Of a stretch of 64,000 nt of DNA, positions 57,736 to 64,000 are shown one piece after another (position 1 is the stretch's first letter; each line of letters opens with the position of its first letter). The translations under genes and the position numbers were made by a program. The notes beneath the pieces are model-generated. The model ran no database searches, was not told the DNA's origin, and saw nothing but the letters and a program-made list of their open reading frames with translations. The DNA is from Trichuris trichiura (lineage: Eukaryota; Nematoda; Enoplea; Trichinellida; Trichuridae), in contig JBAJFE010000014.1 in NCBI GenBank assembly GCA_037903355.1, positions 3,596,001 through 3,660,000 on the forward strand, written 5' to 3'.

Positions 57736-57941
57736 CATAGTTTCTCAACCTTTTTTGCCCCAGGGCTCCCCTAGGCCTTGTCAGGGCCCCCTAATCCTTG
57801 TAAGGGCCCACCGTTTATTGGGACAATCTCCTGCCGCATTATTTTCCAGGGCCCCCTCCTGGGCCCCCTGGCTTCCAGGGCTCCCCTAAAATCTCCCAGG
57901 GCCCCCCAGGGGGGCCACAGGGCTCACGTTGAGAAACACTG
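57736..57941. mobile_element. Short hAT MITE, 8-bp TSD
   Basis: 206 bp with CATAGTTTCTCAAC / GTTGAGAAACACTG ends and CTTTAAAT at 57728-57735 and 57942-57949. The interior is mostly AGGGCCCC-type runs. It is a shortened relative of the 745-bp family. Confidence 0.85.
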
Positions 57942-57949
57942 CTTTAAAT

Positions 57950-58639
57950 CAAGGGTGGGGAACGTCCGGCTCGCGAGACCATTCCATCCAGCCCGCGAAG
58001 CATTCCCTTCCACCCGCTGAGGCAACTGCACATACATGCGAGATTCAGTGAAATGTGACTGTGAGAGCTCATTTTTTGAAAATGCGGTAAAATTACTGTA
58101 TGTGCATCCTAGTAATAACATAAATCTGGCGTAAAAGCAGGGAGCATCAGGCTGGCTTGGAAGACTGCCATGTTGTCGGCTCTCTGTCGACAAACCGATG
58201 TCGTTAGTCTTCGGAGGCAAGCAGTAGGCGGCTCTAGTGTGTGCGTCGGTAGGGTGGACCATTGGCCGCCTACCGACCCAAAGTATTATTCTTATTTCGC
58301 CTTATCGCTTTGTTCAAGGGGTGACTTAAATGAACGTAAGTGGAAACAAAGCAGGCTATGTTTTTCGGCTGAGTATTCTGTACGGCCCGTGAATAGTCAT
58401 ATAAACGTCTAAACCAGTGTTTCTCAACGTGGACCCTGGGGGGCCCTGGAAGATTTTAGGGGAGCCCTGGAAGCCAGGGGGCCCTGGAGGATAATGCGGC
58501 AGGACATTGTCCCAATAAACGGTGGGCCCTTACAAGGATTAGGGGGACCCTGACAAGGCCTAGGGGAGCCCTGGGGCAAAAAAGGTTGAGAAACTATGGT
58601 CCAAACGGTCCACGGCAGCAAAAAGGTTCACCACCCCTG
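57950..58639. mobile_element. hAT element of a second type, non-coding, with nested MITE
   Basis: Ends CAAGGGTGGGGAAC and GGTTCACCACCCCTG resemble the CAGGGGTGGGGAAC ends of Charlie-like hATs. Flanks CTTTAAAT (57942-57949) and TTTTAAAT (58640-58647) match in 7 of 8. No transposase is recognised. It carries the MITE 58415-58598 near its right end. Confidence 0.72.
58415..58598. mobile_element. Short hAT MITE, reverse orientation
   Basis: 184 bp, CAGTGTTTCTCAACGT to GTTGAGAAACTATG, flanked by GTCTAAAC (58407-58414) and GTCCAAAC (58599-58606). It is nested in the hAT element 57950-58639. Confidence 0.82.
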
Positions 58640-58647
58640 TTTTAAAT

Positions 58648-60321
58648 TAATGTTTAGGAAAAACGCCTTTTACTTGAGCTCCGTTCTTACCTCCTCGCTC
58701 TAAGCAAATTGCTGGCCAAAAGTGCCGTTAGCGTAATGTGATGTACTATTTGCTTACCATTTGTTCATAATCAAATTGGTATTGTCAACAGTGCAGATAG
58801 AGCAGTAGTTTAGTTGAACGTACAAATTTTGTGTTTTGCGGGCATAGAAACGATAGCCTGAAAACAGAAAGGATGCGGTAATGTTTTGTTTCTTTCTTCT
58901 CGCGGAGCCCAAGATGCCATAGTACTCGGAGTGGTCATTTCCTATTTCTTCTTTTCGTGCATAAGCAGCGTGCTGGTTTAAGCTGACGACTTGGCTGCAT
59001 TGCTGTAGCACAACGATAGTGCATTGCGTCGCGATTCCTCGGTGCATTTTTCCTTGCCTATGCAAGTTGAAGTTCGAATAACGAAATGCATATTGCGTAA
59101 TGAATAAATGGTCTTTTCATTACGTATCCATGAATTTTCATTATCGAATGTCCCAGAAGACTATTGAAAAGGAAAACAGGAAAAGACAAACCACCGTCTA
59201 TGACTTTGAAAAACTGAAGCCAAAATTTAAAGGGTGTCGCTCGCCATACCCTAGTGGTCTCCTCTTCGTACTGGCAGTTCATTTCCATGCGGGGAATCTT
59301 CATGCTCACGATGAGAGAAGCCAGAAATTTTATCTCCTACATGTTCAAAAAATATCTGGTCGCCTAGGAAGATACTGAAAGTCTGAAGCAAGGCGTGCGA
59401 TCAGAAGGACCTAAAGCAGAGCAACCCGCGGGCTATAGATTTATTAAAGGTTTTGGAAAAGGCGCTGAAAAGTTGAACAGTCACAAAGCTAACCATAGCC
59501 TCTGGTACAGGCAAGAAGGAGGTGCCTTGACTGAGAATCATCAACAGGGAACGAGAATCGTAAAGGCACTTTACACTGAACACACTAAAACGGTCAGTAA
59601 CGTTGAAGGGTTCTCGGTAAGTAAAGCGAGGTTACCTCCAACCGCTGAGTAACTTGTGCTTCCACTTTAATCTGATCAACCCAACAGAACCAATGCTTAG
59701 CAGCGTTGAAAAGTGAACACCGTCCCATCATGCATATGGTCAACATCGGTCGTCCCTGTCCTGCATTTGTATATATGCCACAAGGTGCACGGTTCTAGTC
59801 AACGAAGGAGCGCGAGTACATCTGAAACCTCGGTGTGACCGTGCTCAGTAAAAAATGAACTCTCTTGGTATCAGCAACACCATATATCTGTAAACGTATC
59901 TGTCGTGGTATTCAATATGAAGTCACCTTTATGAGTAATGAAACACCTCATTGTGTTTTTTCCTTGGCTTCCTCCCGTTCTTTGTAAATACAGTGAAACC
60001 CCCGAAGTTGATCACTCCTGTATGGTGACCACCTCCTATGTTGACCAGTTTTCCCCAGTCCGTTGGGTGGTCAAATTACGGGGGTCTTGAAATCTTGAAA
60101 GCTACGTACGTAGCTCTCCATGGTTTCCCTAAAAAGTTTTACTTCCTTTCGTTGGTAGGATGCTCGTTTCGGTACTTTACTGATACAGTTGCAAAAAGCG
60201 GGAGAAAACAGTGGAGTGATCACAGTGGCGACCACCAGTCCAGGAACTACAAGATATCCTGTCTTTAGCAAAAAGCTTATTTTTAGGTTTCCAGCTGCAT
60301 TGTTGCGTTTACCGAATATCG
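58648..60321. other. One MITE relative; otherwise no gene recognised
   Basis: Frames 59100-59378 and 59395-59652 (+) carry weak hints of a pogo-type helix-turn-helix (QTTVYDFEKLK) and of the following DNA-binding domain, but not enough for a call. MITE-like sequence lies at 59991-60088. Confidence 0.35.
59991..60088. repeat. Short relative of the CAGTAAAAC MITE
   Basis: CAGTGAAACCCCCGAAGTTG to GGTGGTCAAATTACGGGGGT. It shares GTTGACCAGTTTTCCCCAGT and CCGTTGGGTGGTCAA with 28407-28739 in reverse orientation. TA precedes it. Confidence 0.65.
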
Positions 60322-63300
60322 ATGGAACGTGATACTCTCAAGAAAGAGTTGCACTCTGTGCTGATCACGTTCAAAAGTGGCGCCAGTGGCCACGACTTCG
60401 TCAAAGCCTATCAGGATTGTTTAGGGCGTCCACTAGACTTGGTCAGGTTGGGTTACAAGAACATAGATGCATTAATGGCAAACTTTCCGGATGTTGTGGA
60501 ACGCTACAAGTGAGCGTATAGATCTGCTCTCCGCTACTATTGCATTTTTTGAAGGAGTTCTAGTGGCGTTTTTGTATACAAGGCGAAAACGCTTGCGGCA
60601 ACTAAAAATTTACAGAATCTGATTGCCCACCAGAAAGACAGTAGTAAGAATAAAAACAAGTTCGGCTTGTTACGGTACATATCGAGACCGTGGCGTATTT
60701 ATTAAAAACGGTAATCTTTTCTTGCAGCCCAGTGGAAGGAAGACCTGTTTTGCTGAATGCTCCAGCGCGTACGCCGACTAGTAAGAAGTTTTCCATTTTT
60801 TCAGTGCTGTCTCACGTTTACAAATTATCTCATTGCAATTCGGCTTTTCCTTCCGTTTTGCGGTTTTGCGTATTTAAAACTTTCGGTCGAACGAAGTACA
60901 AACTCGGATGTCTTGTACAAATGACTAAATTCGAGCGACGGCACGGTTTTCTAACGTAGATATTGTTTGAAGTTTTCATCTGTATAGTACGAAGTTTCAG
61001 TGACCTTTTTCCTTTTATTTCCGTTCGTTTTCTGCTTTCACCGTTCCTCAACAATGGCTCATTGTCTAGTTGACATAGAAGAAAGGGAAACCTGCGCCGT
61101 CTGTACAGACCACAACAATCTTGTCATTGTATCATTAGTTTTCAGTCCCCTGTATGACTTCGTTGACTGTTAATTAAACTTTGTTAGCGTACTTCGTGAA
61201 AAACAACAATCGAACTAAGTTTGGACTAATTAGAATTCCTAAGGGCTGACGCGTAAATAAATATGCGGCAGAACGATTTTTAATATCTGCCATTTCATAA
61301 GTAAATATATTAAATAATTTCGACGCACGTGTTGTTCCTCCTTTTGTTAAAAATTTTAGCTTATCTCCGTGGTAGCTGTCATCAGAAGACTTAATTGACT
61401 TCGTTTAAAAATACAGTATGTCTTGCAGAAGCTGTTTGCATCTCTCAGTTTTGACTAAAACACGTTCCGCTGATGTTTTCCTTAAGTTTCAAAGGCTGTT
61501 GGGTTTAAGCTTCTTTTTAACGGGAACAACCTGCTTATGCAGTGAAGTGTAGCATTTGTTTGCCTTCATTATTTATTTTGGCCACAGAATCGTAATAATT
61601 TTGTAAATTGCTGCATATGTTCGATATTGTAGCTATAATGTTGTTTTCCAGTGTCTCCGGCGGCCAAAGTCTGTAGACCGGTGGACAGAGTCCCGATTAT
61701 GAAACCGTTTAATGAAGTGCCAGCAAGCTTTCCTAATCGTTACCCTACTAGCAGCGGGAATATCAGTGGTAAATTTGGCTAATTTCCTTATAAAGTTCTT
61801 CAGCGTTTGTCCTGCTTGTAGCGCGCGAAAAAACTGGAGCGCCAATGATCAAACAAAGTGCTAGTACATCTTATTTAGTTGGCAGTCGGGCTGCTACGCC
61901 TGCCAATTTAGTGCCAAGTGCGTTTGACTTATTTCTTAAGAAAATTTTTCATTGCTTCTCATACTTGTAGCATACCGAAAACCGGAAGCAAAAGCCAACA
62001 TGGCTTCCGCGCCACGTCCGTCACTTCTGTGGACTACCAGCGCTTTTCCGGGTGACGTAGCACCAGCTTATTGGAATTGTCCTGGGCGTTATCGATGGCG
62101 TAATATGATCGTGCTGCCTTACATAGCATGCCCAATACTACTGTGATAATTTCAGAGGCTCCTGTAACAACTGCGGTAACTGCAGAAATACGGCCGGAAA
62201 GAAATTATGCCGCTGGTTTGCGTGCGGATACTTTGCATTGAGTCCTGTAAATTATTTTATTTTCAAAGGTGCTGCAGTTGACGAAAATGAGTCCCAGAAG
62301 CGGATAAATTGTCAACCGAAACAAAATAACATAACCGTACCGTTTGCGAACTCGAGCAGTGCTAATCGGTCAGCGGATGTGCCATTTTCGAAGGCGGTAA
62401 GCTACATTTGCCGATTGATCGGATAGTTACATCATTCGCCTTTCAGCAGCAAGTAACAAAGGCGGAACGGGATGATTCGCTCGCTGCTGAAGAAAAACTT
62501 GTTCGCCATATGGCCAAAGGAAAAACAGAACTTTGTGAAAACTCTACTTCTTCGTTGTCATCTGTTTCTCCGGAACCTGAAGAAGAGAATAGTTTTGTAA
62601 CGTGTACCGCAGACGAAATTTGTATTACCCACCGTGTAATTTCCCAACAAAATATGGTAAAAGAATTAGTTGGAAGGACTTGTTATTCTTAATATTTCGT
62701 CTTCAGAACAACTTGGTAAATGAGAACTTTTCGTCTGGTGACGAGGATGGAAACAAGGTTTCCTTCCGCTCTTTAAGTGTCCTTTCAGTAAGTAGTCATC
62801 TGATATGTCCTAATTGCTGTATCATTTGTACGACTTGATTTGCAGAACCATGAGGATGTAGTTAACTCCTGTGGGGTTGTTGAGGAACCTGGCTTCGAAA
62901 ACGGTGTAATCATTGAAGTTGTAAAGTTTTTAGACGCGGACGAAATTACATTCGTCCGCGCAGATAGCGAAAGCATAAGTCATTTTAAAACTTTGTTTAA
63001 CGAGATGCGGTTTGCTTATGGTGCCGACGAAAGCAAACCGTTGGAATCCCTGAATATAGGTGAATGCGTTGCAGTCAAGTGCGAGCGGCACTGGCTGCGC
63101 GGTATCGTTTGCGCCATCCTTGAATTAGAATCTGCTTTAGTATTTTATAGCGACGTAGGCGAACTTCACAAGGTAAGCGATTTTGTGCTTTGAATTGATG
63201 GCTGGTCTGAGCTTGCAGCGTTCAAGGTCGCGTTTACCAAAATATACCCGCTGTTACCTCGATTTGCCGAGGTGCAGCAAATGGCATTTGTGGGTAAAAT

Positions 63301-63649
63301 GCTTAGTGTTCCAAGAAATCTATGGAATGGTTCCATAGAGTCGCTTGGTGATTGGTTTAAAAAAATGACCTTAAAACGTCAAGTAGTAGCTGTCGCACCG
63401 GAGCACGACTGGAGTTCGCGTGTAGGCACTGACCCGGTGAACCTGCAATTGTACATGAAAGAAAGAGGAATTAACGTAAACTTAAATTCCATGGTGAAAG
63501 ATAAGTGCATGGAAATGGTTGGTTCAACTACAATAACATTTGCCGTTCTGAATCGTGTGGGCAAGGCTTTAGAGGACGGTAAGTGAATGCCCAATACATT
63601 GTTCGATTTTCAATGTGGTATTCGACAGATTTCAGACAGCAGTAACTGA
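60322..63649 (+). CDS. LOTUS-Tudor protein (Tejas/TDRD5-like)
   Basis: Nine exons with matching phases: 60322-60509, 60728-60780, 61971-62051, 62269-62396, 62447-62656, 62707-62787, 62846-63172, 63212-63578 and 63636-63649, giving about 482 residues. Residues 1-62 are an OST-HTH/LOTUS domain (MERDTLKKELHSVLITFKSG, then YKNIDALMANFPDVV). A Ser/Glu-rich linker follows. The exon at 62846 encodes a Tudor domain: VVKFLDADEITFVRADS, then IGECVAVKCERHWLRGIVC and YSDVGELHKV. Animal proteins with an N-terminal LOTUS and one C-terminal Tudor (Tejas, TDRD5) work in germ granules. LOTUS domains bind Vasa-type helicases and Tudor domains bind methylated-arginine Piwi proteins. That role is inferred from architecture only. 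The last tiny exon and the acceptor at 63211 are the weakest points. TDRD7 relatives are the alternative. Confidence 0.82.
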
Positions 63650-64000
63650 AATTGTATCACCGCCTTCGTCACTTGTATGCCATAAGAAGAAGACGACGAA
63701 GGGCTTCTGATCGTTTTGACGTTTCTGTTTCCCGCTGAAAATATAAGCTTCATTAATTTATCCTCTACTTTGTTTTGAATGCATAACTCGTCTTACTGTG
63801 AGCAAGATGTTACGCAGACATTTTGTTGGTGATCCCTGATAATGGGTCATTGTAAAACCCGAAAGCTCCGATTAGGCCAAGTGGATAAAGAATGCGCACC
63901 TACCGTAAAATACAGGCAGTTCTAGTACAACGTGAGCGTTTGGTCACTTAAAAATCTTGAAAAATCTCGCGTTATATGAAATCGGGTTATAGTAGACATG
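63650..64000. other. 3' flank of the LOTUS-Tudor gene
   Basis: Apart from the ribozyme remnant nothing is recognised. The gene's poly(A) signal is not evident. Confidence 0.4.
63836..63872 (+). ncRNA. Degenerate hammerhead-like remnant
   Basis: CTGATAA, T, stem II GGGT/ACCC, GAAA (63861-63864), GCTCCGAT. The layout is conserved but the first box is altered. Confidence 0.4.

Noticed and set aside
59100..59652. pogo-type transposase N-terminus
   Set aside because: Weak resemblance over a few residues, no catalytic domain and no terminal repeats placed around it.

Overview
The window is eukaryotic: the genes that can be read are split by many short introns (about 40-60 bp, some 200-1200 bp) and sit among dense transposable-element remains. 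There is no bacterial gene order, operon or Shine-Dalgarno pattern. GC is moderate, genes are small and the repeats are varied. A small-genome invertebrate fits, and an early-branching (Trichuris/Trichinella-type) nematode is my best guess. That guess rests on recall of similar gag, Penelope and Ty3-type proteins and is not pro­ven by the sequence.

Host genes. (1) A centromeric histone H3 (CENP-A/cenH3-like) gene of five exons lies at 11866-12791 (+), with a broken paralogue at 1465-2513 (+). Both sit in a direct duplication of about 2.6-3.1 kb that also carries a mariner fossil. (2) UBA2, the catalytic subunit of the SUMO-activating enzyme, lies at 17690-21671 (-), with 17 exons placed by reading frame and homology. 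(3) A gene with winged-helix/LOTUS-like modules that I cannot name lies at 31019-32134 (-). (4) Ribosomal protein L3 lies at 51454-53529 (-), ten exons, complete. (5) A LOTUS + Tudor protein (Tejas/TDRD5-like) lies at 60322-63649 (+), nine exons whose phases all agree.

Mobile elements fill much of the rest. 4.4-8.25 kb holds two broken copies of one Ty3/gypsy-like family placed head to head; the right copy runs in frame into a Penelope remnant. 21.96-25.96 kb is a 5'-truncated Ty3/gypsy element with a 197-bp 3' LTR and two stop codons in integrase. 26.4-29.4 kb holds three Tigger/pogo deletion derivatives that keep only the transposase C-terminus, with a MITE between two of them. 33296-39472 is a Tigger/pogo element with matching ends, a TA target duplication and an intact 606-codon transposase. 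hAT-type MITEs with 8-bp target duplications lie at 29.8, 40.3, 57.7 and 58.4 kb. 48181-51090 is a near-complete Penelope-like element (PLE) with a GIY-YIG domain and a 12-bp target duplication.

The thread that ties the window together is a hammerhead-ribozyme-like core: CTGANGA, a short stem, then GAAA. It recurs at more than ten places: in the terminal repeat of the PLE, at the centre of several fold-back PLE fragments (many with 10-13 bp target duplications), and in compact stand-alone insertions of about 135 bp, two of them with 11-14 bp target duplications. Stem II differs in sequence between copies but stays complementary, as expected for a selected RNA structure.
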